Of a DNA stretch of 64,000 bases, positions 24,073 through 35,480 are shown piece by piece (the first letter of the stretch is position 1; each line of letters opens with the position of its first letter). The stretch is from Lichenostomus cassidix. Lineage: Eukaryota; Chordata; Aves; Passeriformes; Meliphagidae. The stretch covers positions 24,579,944-24,643,943 of the forward strand of contig CM039188.1 of assembly GCA_008360975.2 (NCBI GenBank). Direction: 5' to 3'. Below the pieces are notes generated by a model. That model ran no database searches. It saw only the letters and a list, made by a program, of their open reading frames with translations, and was not told the DNA's origin. A program made the translations under genes and the position numbers.

Positions 24073-27000
24073 AAGCCATTCCTTTTCCTCACCTGATGAA
24101 AAACTTTTTCTAAAAATCCCTTCCCAGCAAGGTTCAGTTTTTCCAGTTTGACAGGAGATTTTAAAAGGCACCTGCATGGCTCAACCCTCTGGACACAAAG
24201 CTCTTCATGTAGGTACAACGCCAGCTTGTTTTTAGGAATATGAACAGGAGTCAAGAGAGCACAGACAGTGGACAATTACATCCTCTGCTTAAATTTCTCA
24301 CCCTTCCTCTCTTTCTTCAAGGTTGTGAAAGAATCTTGTCTGCAAGTAGAAACTTGCTTTAGCTCTTGTCAGAATTTCACATCTTAATATTAGCTTCTTT
24401 CTGTTTTATTTGAGTTCTCTCATTTTATTTTGCTGCTAAAGACTTGAATGAAAGGTGGCCTGACAGAAAATGCTGTGATCCAAGCTGTGGATGGTTGGCT
24501 GCCACCAAAGTCCTTTGAGCCTAGAGTTCATCTTTATCTCTGCTATTGGATATAACAGCATTTTCAGATTACTTTCTGGCATCAGTTTTCACACATGATT
24601 GACAGATGTAATAAGCAGGTAGGGAAGAAACTCAGCTTGTTGCAGGACAATGGATATGTGCATTAGAAGCCCTCTGAAATGCAGAATGTTACTAAAAGCC
24701 ATAACCTGATACCAGCAGTGAAGATGGCTGCAAACTACTCAGTGCACTTCAGTTCTTAATATTTTTTTCCTTGTTTTGTTGCTTACCTTTTGTAATAGAT
24801 CAGTACTCATGTCCTCAAGGTATTTCTTGCATACCAGGAGCCCGCAGGACATGGAAGCCAATTAAAGACATTGATATTCTTGCTTCAACATTAAGCCAGG
24901 GAAAGAACTGACAGGAATTTCAACTTCACTGTGCATGCAAGAGCTGGTTATCATTTCCATATGGCTTTCAGTCTGTCTCACACTAAAACCTACACCTGAG
25001 GGAGACCCAGAAGAGCCTGGGGCATGATTTGCTCAAAACTGCTTTTGATTCCCACCAGCATAATTTGTTGGAAATATTCTGCTTTTTTTGGAAACATTCA
25101 CAGCCGGTCTGGGAGCTACTGAAGTATATTCCTGTAATGTGGAAGAGATTTTGAATGGCAAAGCTTAAAGGAGCCATGGCCAGTGGCTGGACAAAGTTCC
25201 TTGTGACTGTCCTTGCAGCAGGCCCCAGCTTATGTATGTACTTGTGCTTTCAGTCACTTGTTTTTTGGTTTTGGGGTGTGTTTTCTTAATACTAGACATT
25301 TAGAAGTCCCACTGCCAGGCCAAGCTGGAGTCCAGGTATCCCAGCCTTGCTCAAGCAGATTTCACCCAACTGAGCAGCTGCTGCTTACATTCCCTAGCTG
25401 GTACTGTATGGAAGGCTGTGTGACAGTGTCCAGGGAGGAGAAGGTGGAGGAAGGAGATCCTTAAGGACTAAAGAGGAGATTATCCATATGATCTCTTAAC
25501 TCAATACACTTTGCAGCCTGGCCATGTCCTCAGGCTCTGCTCAGGAACATGATGTCAACTCCAGTGTCATTTTATGAACAGCTTTTCCCTGCTTGAAAGA
25601 GGAAAGAGGCATAGTGCTAGAGACCTCAAGGATTTCTGGGGCATAGCTTGGTATTTTTGGTTTTGGCTTGCCTCTTTTACCCTCACCAGCAGCTCCTCTG
25701 TTTTCAAGCACACAAAGCTTGCATAAATATAAGCACTGTATTTCTCAGGGGTAACCCCATAAATTAATGGAACAAAAATATTTTATAAAAATGTCAACCT
25801 TCATTTGATACGTGTGTAAGGTCCAATAAATGTATTATAGATGACAACCTTGTGTAATTACATTGCTGTTTTACCTGCTCTCATCCCAGTGCAAATATAA
25901 TTCCCAACAAGTTTTGACTAAATAAAGGAGGTTGCTCAGATGACTTTCAAGGGGAGATTTTAGTATAAGCCAACCTCTTCTTCCTGCATCTTTTCAGTCC
26001 CCCATTTCAGCCCGAGGCAAGGGAAGACTTGTGACTTGCTCTCTTACCAGTGCTTCCTATGCATGGCTACAAGGCTGCAGTGTTTCTCTGCAAAAACACT
26101 GGTGGTGTTTCAGAGAGAGGTGAAGTGGTGCTGGTTATCCTGCACTTTGTATTTTGAGGCTGGCCAGATACACGTCTGAGATAAGGGACTAGGGATGTTT
26201 CTGATTAATACTACCAATGTTTGCTGTCTGTGCAGCAGCAGAGATAGACCTGCACTGCTCCAGGTGCATCTAATGAGAGTCCATGGCTGTAAGCAGTGAG
26301 TGGGCAAACATCCATCTCGCTGACCTTGGCTATCTACAAGATACAGCTCTAATCTGACCACCCTGTCCAAGCTCCCTCTGCACTTGGCGGAGAGGGTAAT
26401 AAGTCCTTCCGGTTTCAGACACCTTTCTCAGGCTGAGATTAATCATCTCAGGTGATAATCTTTCTCTGTTGGCTCTAGTGGAAGCTGATGTGACTAACAA
26501 GGATTAGGTAGTTACGTTTCAGATGACTGATTTCTTTATACCTTTAGGTTTGGTAAACTGAAGTCCACTGTACAAGAGGGAAAGAAACAGCCAAAGCCAT
26601 TACTCCATGATGCATGGTGCCAGGTAGTGTGACTGCCAAACACTCACACATCTTCATTTCTTGTACACCCAGCTTGGGAGCAGGAGCAGGAAATTGGATT
26701 ATGATCCTTGCTCTTTTGTCATTTCTTCAAAGAGCAGATTGATAAGTGAGCACAAAATGGATATTCACAAACATGTAATAAATCCATTATATAGCAAATG
26801 ATAATGAATAGATTCTTCTGATTTGGGTTTTCTTATACTTACATGGCATAATATGTCTGTTTTAATTGTTGAGGCTAAAGAAATACATATCTTCTGATTT
26901 GCCTTTTAATGACTGAAAATCTAACAGTACTGTAATATTGCCAACTCCTTCTGACCCTGTGGAAGAATAATCATAAAAACAACAATACTCAGGGCTCAAG

Positions 27001-28355
27001 GTGAGATTATCTGTCTTTCTCAGCAGCAGGAGCTGCTCAGAATGTTAATCAATGCTGTTTCCAAGCTTGGAGCCATTTACTTCCAGAAGAAAACACTTAA
27101 ACTATTCAGTCCTAAATTAAGTTGTCCCAATGGCACATCTTTCCTTCACACTCTCTTTCTTGTACCCCTACACTGCCCACATGTAACTGTCAAAGGCTTT
27201 GGAGCCCCTCTTCACTCTTACCATTTACATTTACAAGGAGTGAAACAATAAAAGAGGTTGCTTAGAGAGGTGAGACATATCCCATCCTTGATAATATTCA
27301 GGATCAGGGTTGACTTCACTTGCAGGAAAGGACCAATATATAATTTTTTTCCCAACTTTTAGATTTAAAGCCTTATTTAAAGAACTTTAATGAGGGTTAA
27401 ATTAAAGACACTGGTATGAAGAAATGGTGCAGCATCTGCATTTTCATTACCAATGAATGAATCCAAGCAGCAGGACTATGGAAAACCAGCATGAAAAAAG
27501 CCCATGAATAGAATATTTTCCAATTTAATGATATATTTTATGAACAGGAAACTGCTTATTTTTGGGGGAACTGTGATAAGAATTTGCATATTCTGCTGGC
27601 AAACAGTTCTTGGGGCAACTTCTCTCTGTTAACAAATGACAGTTTCCTTTTAGGTATTTGTTGTGTTGAACACGGGATAAACACAGGTCAGAGGGTATCA
27701 AGACTCTAACACTGCATGTGTTTTTTTCCACTATTCTCCTCCCCTGTGTTTTCTTTGGTTTGGGTTTTTTGACCTCCTAATGCCATTGCTCCCTCACCCA
27801 AAACATCAAGAAACATATCACATCTCCATGGGGGAAAGGTGCTCCTTGAAACCCATTTTGGTTTCCAATGCAACAGCAGTGCAAAGTCAGAGTACTTTTG
27901 ACACAAATAACCTCAGTCTTTAACCTGCAGCCCTACTTTACGTGACATTCAGTAGTTTTGCCAACATGTCAAGGGAGAAAATATTCCTGGATTTTTCTTC
28001 TTTGGGGCAAATAAGAAAGCACTTGTCAAAGAGAAACATTTTAATATCGGAGTTATGGCTTTTCTTTTTCTTCTTCTTTTTCATATCTTCTCTTTCAGTT
28101 ACTTTACCAAGATTCTTGGTTCTAAGTGTTGGAATTTGAAAATGGAGGAGTATTTTTAATGTAATTTTATTATTTTGAAATTGGATATCGTTAGCCCTAA
28201 GAGTTTCTGTGGGACATTTTCAACTTGTATTAATCTTACTGATCCCTCTATGGAGATGCACTCCTGAACATAAACTTTTGGTATCTGCCATAATAAGTCT
28301 TACTGCCAAAGCAGAGAGGAGCTGCTCGTGTAGCAGCCTGGGCTCAGGGCCTGGG
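24073..28355. other. Non-coding unique sequence
   Basis: About 4.3 kb without a recognised gene or repeat family. Open frames do not exceed 90 codons and are unremarkable. Confidence 0.5.
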
Positions 28356-28359
28356 AAGC

Positions 28360-28435
28360 ACCAGCACTATGCTGTCTCTGGGGGATGCTGGCTGCCTGTC
28401 ACACATCCCCCGTGTGGCCTTGGGCAATTGATTTG
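28360..28435 (+). mobile_element. Possible MIR/CORE-SINE relic
   Basis: GTGTGGCCTTGGGCAATTGA at 28412-28431 resembles the MIR core (TGTGACCTTGGGCAAGTTACTT). The preceding 50 bases show weak similarity to the 5' part of the family. MIR copies are known across amniotes and are old and divergent in birds. The match is short, so this is tentative. Confidence 0.35.
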
Positions 28436-28599
28436 AGAATGGCCCAAAGCCAGGGAGTTTCACAGGTTTGTCTGTCTGCAGAGAGACTGTGCTTATCAGC
28501 GAGTGTTTCCTGCTCCTGCAGGATTTCCCTGATGGAAATCTTTATCTTTAAACTTTGTTATGTCTTTAAGTAAAACTCATGTAAACCTGTCTTACTTTA
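28436..28599. other. Non-coding unique sequence
   Basis: No supported feature. Confidence 0.5.
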
Positions 28600-28720
28600 A
28601 CGTGCCCAGTAACACCAGAGCTCTCGGTCCTCATTCCCCTGCTTAATTACTATTCATATCAAAGAAACCTTGCTGTGCTTGAGGAAGCACAAGGCCTGGA
28701 GTTTACATATTTATTTTCCC
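28600..28720. promoter_or_regulatory. Weak candidate regulatory block
   Basis: It holds a CTTAATTACTA homeodomain-type core next to ATATCAAAGAAAC, whose TCAAAG matches the TCF/LEF preference, and a retained CpG (CTCTCGGTCC). The cluster is small and the regulatory reading is inference. Confidence 0.18.
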
Positions 28721-28863
28721 TCTATAATATCATTATATAATGAATACAATAGAGGAAACAGAGGATTTAATTTCTGACTCACAAATGCATCTACCTCAGC
28801 AATACAGCAATACCTAAGCTGCTTGGATGTGAGGGTCCAGATGCCAATTAATTTAATTGAATA

Positions 28864-28900
28864 TGCTGATTATTACTTCCTGCTGATTATTACTTCCTGC
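28864..28900 (+). repeat. Perfect 17-bp tandem duplication
   Basis: The unit TGCTGATTATTACTTCC occurs at 28864-28880 and again, without a change, at 28881-28897, followed by a third TGC. The perfect identity suggests a recent slippage duplication. Confidence 0.95.
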
Positions 28901-31827
28901 ACCTCTGAGTCAGAGTGGAGCTGTGTTGAACAGTGGCACTGACCAGCTCATGGCTTCTCAGCCCAGATGCCAAGGCACCTCTTCTCAGCTCCTGTTGGTG
29001 CATGCCATGCTCTCAAGGCAGCACTATTTGGACAGGATAAGGTTTTGGGCAGAGCTAAAATTTTGCTTACAGACATCTGGAAGCCCTGGGGAGTAATAAT
29101 GCACGACTGACACTCAGGCCAGGCTTCCAGTGTCTAACCAGGTCCAGCATGTGGCCAGCTTTTAAGTGCTGAGCTCTCATTTAGCCTGTGCAAGAAAGAA
29201 CCTTGGAAAGGCATACTCACATCAGGGATGCTGCAGCATGATCAGATAAACAGTATTGTGACAGAATAATTCTCCACATGGTTTGAGCAGGATTAAGGTG
29301 CCTAAACATAAGCATTGAGGGGATCCCACCGGGTATCAACTGCTGTTTTAAATGAGTGTTTCTGTTTGTGCAGAACAAGCAGGAAATGCTGCTTGGAATT
29401 GTCTGAGGCCATTGGAAAGAGCACTAGACTCCAATGTATGGGTATGTCAATGAAAGCACCACTAAGTGAAGAAAAACTTAAATCTACTTGAGCTTGATCA
29501 AGAAGTATGGTTTACAAACCTCAGTGATCCATTAAAGCATCTCCTCCCTAAAGCTAGTCTTCTTAAACCCAAACTAATCCACCGTAAACTTGGTCTTTTA
29601 AGATAGCCTTAAGAACCTGTGTACAGTGTCCCTTCTGCAGTCAGACAAAAGAGAGGTACATCTAAGAGTTTATCTAAAATCTAGTAGATTCTACCTGGGA
29701 TTATTCCAGGGTTTCCCAGTTACCTAATTCTTGGCCAGGTACTTTCTTCCTACATGCTTATTTTGATCCACATGGCATCAATTTTTGCTCTGTGGCAGGA
29801 GTTTCCCTGAAGTAGAAGGTCTGGACGAGTCCAAGCTTGTGAGTGACTACCCTGCAGCTCATGGAGCTACATCTGCTATTGAAAGTGTGTGAGAGTAGAA
29901 GCAGGTGCCCCATTGCTCTGAGAAACAATCTGGGTTTCAGATAAGATCCAGCATTTGTCTACCTGAAAGTGCCTGGTGCTGCTGATGAAATGTGACTCTA
30001 GTTAGGTCTTGTTACCCTTTTGTCATACAGATCAGAACCAGCCAGATTCCAACCAGCTCTGCCAGTGAAAGGGAGAGGGCGGAGGAGAGGAGGAAACTTA
30101 GCAGTGTGTGAAATGACATTTCAATGAGAAGTTTGCTATTGAGCTGACAGCTGAAATCTAAATCTTACAAAGATGAGGAGCATGGAGTTATATGGCCAGG
30201 CCTTACCTGCTGCAAGGGCCAGAATTCCTGAGGTATGAACTGATTTGGAAATTACAGTTTACAGGGCATCAGACCCAAGTGGTGGGAACAATGGTCCAGC
30301 TAGGGGAATATCCAAAGATTGTTCCCATGTTTTGTTTTATGATATGAGTGCTTTTGAATGCATTCATGTGAGAAATAAATAAATAAATGAGGTACATCAC
30401 TGTCACCAAGGGACTTTTCTGATATTTATCAGAGAGACATGCTGTGCTTTTCTTTTGAATAGCAATGCTTTTCACTGCTGACAGATTTCTGTAAGAGAAT
30501 CTCAAAGTCTTAAAGGAGAACTGAATAGATTTTTCATCAGAATTAAAACATAGCAAGTGACATATTACAATGGTTTTGCTGACTTAGCAGCCCAAATAAA
30601 CTGAGAAAGTTAGATATAGAAAAATCCAATGTATGTCTGAATGTCTTGGGGCAAGTCTAATTTCTGTGACATAAGAACAAACATATATTACATTGTCATA
30701 TCTATTTTAATTAGAATGGTGTGTTTTATTCCACTGAATGCTGAAACTGCTCTGATATTTACAGCACTTTTTATGCCACTCTATTGGGTCTTACTACTGA
30801 TCACCTTAAATTACAGTCAGTGGTCATGACAGTTTCTGTGGTGGAGCATGATCTGATCTCTAGTTTCAGATGATATTCTTTTAAGAAACAGATTCTGTAC
30901 ATTTCCAATTTCCTCTGACATGTTATGCTAATATGGCAATACCCTGCCCTGCCTATAGATATGCAAGTAGAGATGCAACACATGGGTGCTCCAGACTGTG
31001 CAGAACTGTTTAAGAACTCGACAGGCACAGTAAGATCCTGGTAGTTACTTCATTGAGTTCTTCAGCACAACTCCATACCAGCTTTCCACCAGCAATCAGC
31101 CTGTATTCCTCAGCTTTGCCTGCAGACTTTCCTGCCCATTGTAAGTGCCAAAAAATTGTTGGGTTTATCCTGCCTAGCTGTGCTTCCTGCCATACAACAG
31201 CACTTGCATCTCAAAGAAACAATTCTCAGCCATTTAAGTGGCTTAGGGTCCCCCCTCATTTCTATTCTTCACCTTCCAATGTGGGAAAAGAAGAAGAGGG
31301 GAGAGAGTTGAGCTATTCAAGCATGAGTGAAAGGATAGAAGTTAAAAGATCTGACTTGTATTGAGCATTTTCCAATCAGCCAGAGATATTCCCTTAAAGG
31401 AGACTGAAAACTAATGGGAATATTCAACATTAAATAATTAGGAGAAGAGATTTTTAACCTTCTTCATCACTACTTTGTAAAAATATGTTCTACAGCTCTG
31501 GGCAAATTGTTCTTTCTTTTCTTTGTCTTTCTTTAGATTTGTTTGCACTGTTTGGTATCTCCTTTTTGCAAACAACTCTTACAGGAGGTTTCAAATAGTA
31601 GTGTTTTCTATTGCACAATTATAAAAACTCTTACATACATTTTCTGATCTGAAACAAGCCAAGGATCTATGAAATGAAAGCCTCAGACTCGGATGTAGCC
31701 TCATGCTGCTGAATGCCCACCCTCCAAGAGTGATAGAAGTAGTGCTCCATCAGCTGCTGCCAGCTTACAAACTGGATAGGGGATGAAGTTAACTGTGTGT
31801 TTCTGAGTTAGGTTTCAGAGATGTGGC
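28901..31827. other. Non-coding unique sequence
   Basis: No gene or interspersed repeat recognised. An (AAAT)4 run lies at about 30373-30389. The 95- and 103-codon frames at 30269-30556 and 31053-31364 have no domain that I recognise. Confidence 0.5.
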
Positions 31828-31995
31828 TTCAATTCCCAGGCTGGCCAGCAAAGTTGTTGAGTCTCCATTCTCAAGGGTATTTAAAAGTGTAAATGTCACA
31901 ATGTAAGGACACGGTTCAGTGGTGAATTTGGCAGTTCTGAGTTAACAGTTGGACATGATGATTTAAGATTATTTTCCAAGCTAAAAAATTCTATG
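31828..31995 (+). mobile_element. CR1 LINE 3' end, sense
   Basis: The blocks AGTTGTTGAGTCTCCATTCT, GGTATTTAAAAGTGTAAATG, GGTTCAGTGGTGAATTTGGC, GAGTTAACAGTTGGACATGA and TTTTCCAAGCTAAAAAATTC follow the CR1 3' end in the correct order, closing with a single ATTCTATGG. The copy is more diverged than the one at 23455-24072. It is truncated to about 170 bases and has no coding capacity. Confidence 0.85.
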
Positions 31996-32778
31996 GTTAC
32001 AAGACTGATCATGGAATTTTTGCAGGACTGGGAAAGCAGTATATTATAATGAAGCCTCAGTAGACCACTGTTAATCTATGGGATGATCTGTCCTGTGTTC
32101 CAGGAAAGCTACTGTGGCCTGAATGTATCACTGTTTATAGGTAGTTTAATAATAAGGGTTATATGGTAAGACTCTTCAGAGAACAATTTACTGGTCATAC
32201 TGTCAGATGAAAACTTGAAACATTTTTTCATATTGAAATAATTTTCAAAAATAAAAAAGTATTTAATCTGCTTTTTTCTTCCTGAGGTTTTCCAAAAAAC
32301 TGTACACTTTTCAAAGAAAAGGGTCTTCATTCAAAATGTAATGTATGTATTAATGAAAACCATTTCTCATTATTAAATAAATTCCTCCTTTCTTTGCAGT
32401 TTCTGAGTTTTGGACTTCCCTCTTTCTTCCTTGTTCCATTTGTGTAGTGATTTCATTGAGTGTGTACATTGCAGAGAATTTATTTAATCTTCCCAACTGT
32501 TTTAGGGCTTCACTTAAATCATTCTCTTATTTATCAACGTTATGTTTTAAATCAAAATGTTCAGTACTAACAGAAATTGTGTTCCCTCCCATCCCCCTTC
32601 AGGTAAATAAAGGAGAACTTAAACCTGCTGTTTATTCCTGCCTCCCAAATCTAAATCTTAGGTTCAAGCAGGTGGCATTTTTTATATTTGGAGAGGCAAA
32701 ACCTCTGCACAGAGTGAGAGGGGCTAAGGACAGAAGAGTGATGGAAAAACTGATTTACATCCTTGGAACAGTGTTGGT
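31996..32778. other. Non-coding unique sequence
   Basis: No supported feature. The 127-codon plus-strand frame at 32447-32830 runs into the MIR-like fragment and is not recognised as a gene. Confidence 0.5.
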
Positions 32779-32832
32779 CTGTCATTTATCCTCACTCTGT
32801 CTCAGTTTCCAGAGCTATAAAACTCAGTAAGA
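32779..32832 (+). mobile_element. MIR-like SINE fragment, sense
   Basis: The order TCATTTATCCTCACTCTGTC, TCAGTTTCC, then a CTATAAAACTCAGTAA segment corresponds to the MIR consensus part reading TTACTTAACCTCTCTGTGCCTCAGTTTCC followed by CTGTAAAATG. About 50 bases are recognisable. MIR is an ancient tRNA-derived CORE-SINE of amniotes; such fragments in birds are old and inactive. Confidence 0.6.
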
Positions 32833-35289
32833 AGCTGTGAGCACCTCTTCTTTATTTCCTTCACTCAAAACCTCTTTCCTCCTTGCTCTTCCTTTTTAAA
32901 TGATCTAGGTTAAAGAGGTCAGGAAGAACAATTCTGCTTCACACTGCCTTAGGACAAGAGAATGCTTTAAGCAGTGTCCAAGGGACCCATTTGTTGTGGG
33001 TTGGTGTTCTCAAATTCACCACTCTCCTGCTCTGATAAACACAGTGGCCATTTACATGCAATTGCCAGTCTGGTTCTCATTTAAAATTCTTTGCAGAAGT
33101 TTCTAAGTTTCATTTGCTGTAAAACAGAAACTTCTCTCTCTGCCCCTTCTGCCTCCAGCTGGCTGGTAGATTGCTGATTCCTTGTCTTTCACTGTGATGG
33201 AACTCCACCAGCAAGGATATAAATAATCATTGTTTAAATCCTGTTTGCATTAAACTAATATCAAAATGTTGTGACAACATTAAGGAAAGAGAGAAACAGA
33301 GATAGCAAACTTACTAATAAAATCTCCCATCAGAATGCAATTAACCTGCTCACCTTCTCTATGGACTGTCAGAAGGAAACTTTCCAGTATTGATGTCATG
33401 GCAACATAAGAATTTTTTTTTCTTTCCTTCTTGTCATATATCAAGATCCAAACAAGGTGATACTCACATGTTGAATTCACCTAGTTTTAAAAAATACCTT
33501 GCCTGAAGGTCACTGGAAGCTGGGAGAGTATTCCACAGAAATATCCCAATAGGACTGTGTTAGCTCTATATTTGTCCCTTGCTGTTTGCTGTTGGGACAG
33601 AATCCTGTGGTCAGTGCACAGCTGGGCTGATGTTGCCCAGCTGCTGCTCTGTACCTGTGGGTTAGAGAAGCTTCCAGAGGCAGGGCAGGAGCACACTGAT
33701 TTTGCTTTACATGAATGTCTGCATCTCCTGGCAGTGGCTTGCTGCAGGTCTGGACCTGTAAGAGTTTTGGTTTCTAATATGAGTGACACATTATGGTTAG
33801 ATGCCAAGTAAATAGCTCCAAAGGATCAAAATCCCATATTTCTGATCCAGTGGTGTGGAAGGACTGCCACATATGGACACATGCACTCTTTTTAAATCCA
33901 ATATTAAGACTTGAAGAAAAGGAGTGGAAGAGCAAAAACACATCAAATCTGGCCTTTATAATAAGGGATCATATGGATATATTAATCCAGTTTTCCTATT
34001 CCAATGTTTCTGGTCTCTTCTGATATTTTAGAAGTGTAAAAAGCCAAAAGAGATAAAAAAGGAAATACACCAAAAAAAGGAGTAAAATTTTAGTTTTTAA
34101 TTAAAATTTTTAATTTATTATTCCATTTCTTGGATTTTGTACAACTTTGTTTCCTAGGTCCAGGTGAATTCAAACACAAAAGTAGAAAAGTCTTTTCCTG
34201 AAGGCCTCCCATGTAAATATAAGAAGAGACTATATAGACAAATCCAATAATAGGAAAGTACAGAGGAAAAGCATGGCAAAATTGAGTAGAGGGTTGAGGA
34301 ACTTAATATTGCAAGATCTTTATACCCCCATATATTTTGGTTATTTATTATTTGTAAAGCAGTTTTCTCTAGAAATATATGCACACAGAAGAAAAATTAA
34401 TTTTCAGGATCCTTTTTTTTACAATGAACTTTTCACATGCCAGCTCACAAAACCTCAGAGAGCTCTGTTAACTCCTGTGAGGCTGAGCAAATCTCAGCTT
34501 CTTTGGCCCTCATTTCAGCTCGCAGAAGTGGTCTGTTCTTAAGAATTGTACTATTTGCCTCTTGGTCAAAATGTATCTCATCTACCTCCTGCTCTGCTAT
34601 GTGTCTGTGCAGCCCATGGTGTGCCTGTGCCCTAGCCTTTGCTGCCATTGTAGTGCCAATAATAAAATAATAAACCATATTAAGAACAAGTCACAAAGCT
34701 AAGGTGAAATTTTTGTAAACCACAGTTCCACTTTCTGGGGTATTCATACTAAACTGGATTTTGACAGACAAAAATCAGAATAATGCTGTTAGTTCCAACA
34801 AAGCTGTTCCAGTTTACCTTACGTAACAAATAAACTTACCCACAAAAAAAAATCTTAAGCACACAGCTTTTGCAACTATGATTTTTTTTCTCTCATTTTT
34901 TCCCCCAAAGAACTGGAAGAAAATTTACAGTCTACCAAGAGGACATCTAACATATTAAATTAGATCATGGACCAAATATATTAGATCAACATCTGTGCTC
35001 CCAGAAGAGGCTTGCATACTGTCAATAATACAACCTGACAGCTTTAGGATCAATCATCTTATTAAAACTTTCTTCTCTCTCTTTTCCTCTCTCTCTATCA
35101 CTCCTTGAAGGAACTTGGCAAGGTTTATTTTTTTGCCTGGTAGCTTGCCTTTTTCCTACTTCAGAATTTCCCTCACTAATACTTCCATAAGAAATAGATT
35201 TGCCTCAAGTAGCTTGTGTTAATCTGGGACACAATAATGAATAAATATTTGGAATAAATAATGCATAATGTCTAAGTCTGATAATTATC
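32833..35289. other. Non-coding unique sequence
   Basis: No gene is supported. Open frames occupy both strands at 33487-33811, and a minus-strand frame of charged composition lies at 34445-34678; neither has a recognised family. A pyrimidine-rich run lies at about 35071-35097. Confidence 0.5.
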
Positions 35290-35480
35290 GTAATAATGAC
35301 TGACATCCTCCTAGCACCTTCCAATCCCGAATACCAAGGCACTTAATTGAATGATTAGAGATTTGGGGGCTGGGGGAGAAGATGGGGAAGGATCCTGAGC
35401 TGCAGTAAGCTGTCAAAGCTCTGATATTGCTTGGGCCTTTTTGCCCTGCATGCATGCAGTCTGCTTTTTTTGGCAGGACT
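35290..35480. promoter_or_regulatory. Weak candidate regulatory block
   Basis: CTTAATTGAATGATTAG is one base away from a TAAT-N3-ATTA paired-class homeodomain dimer site. A GTCAAAG segment and GCATGCATGC (overlapping GCATGC palindromes) follow within 110 bases. A retained CpG is in AATCCCGAATACC. Regulatory function is inference. Confidence 0.22.
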
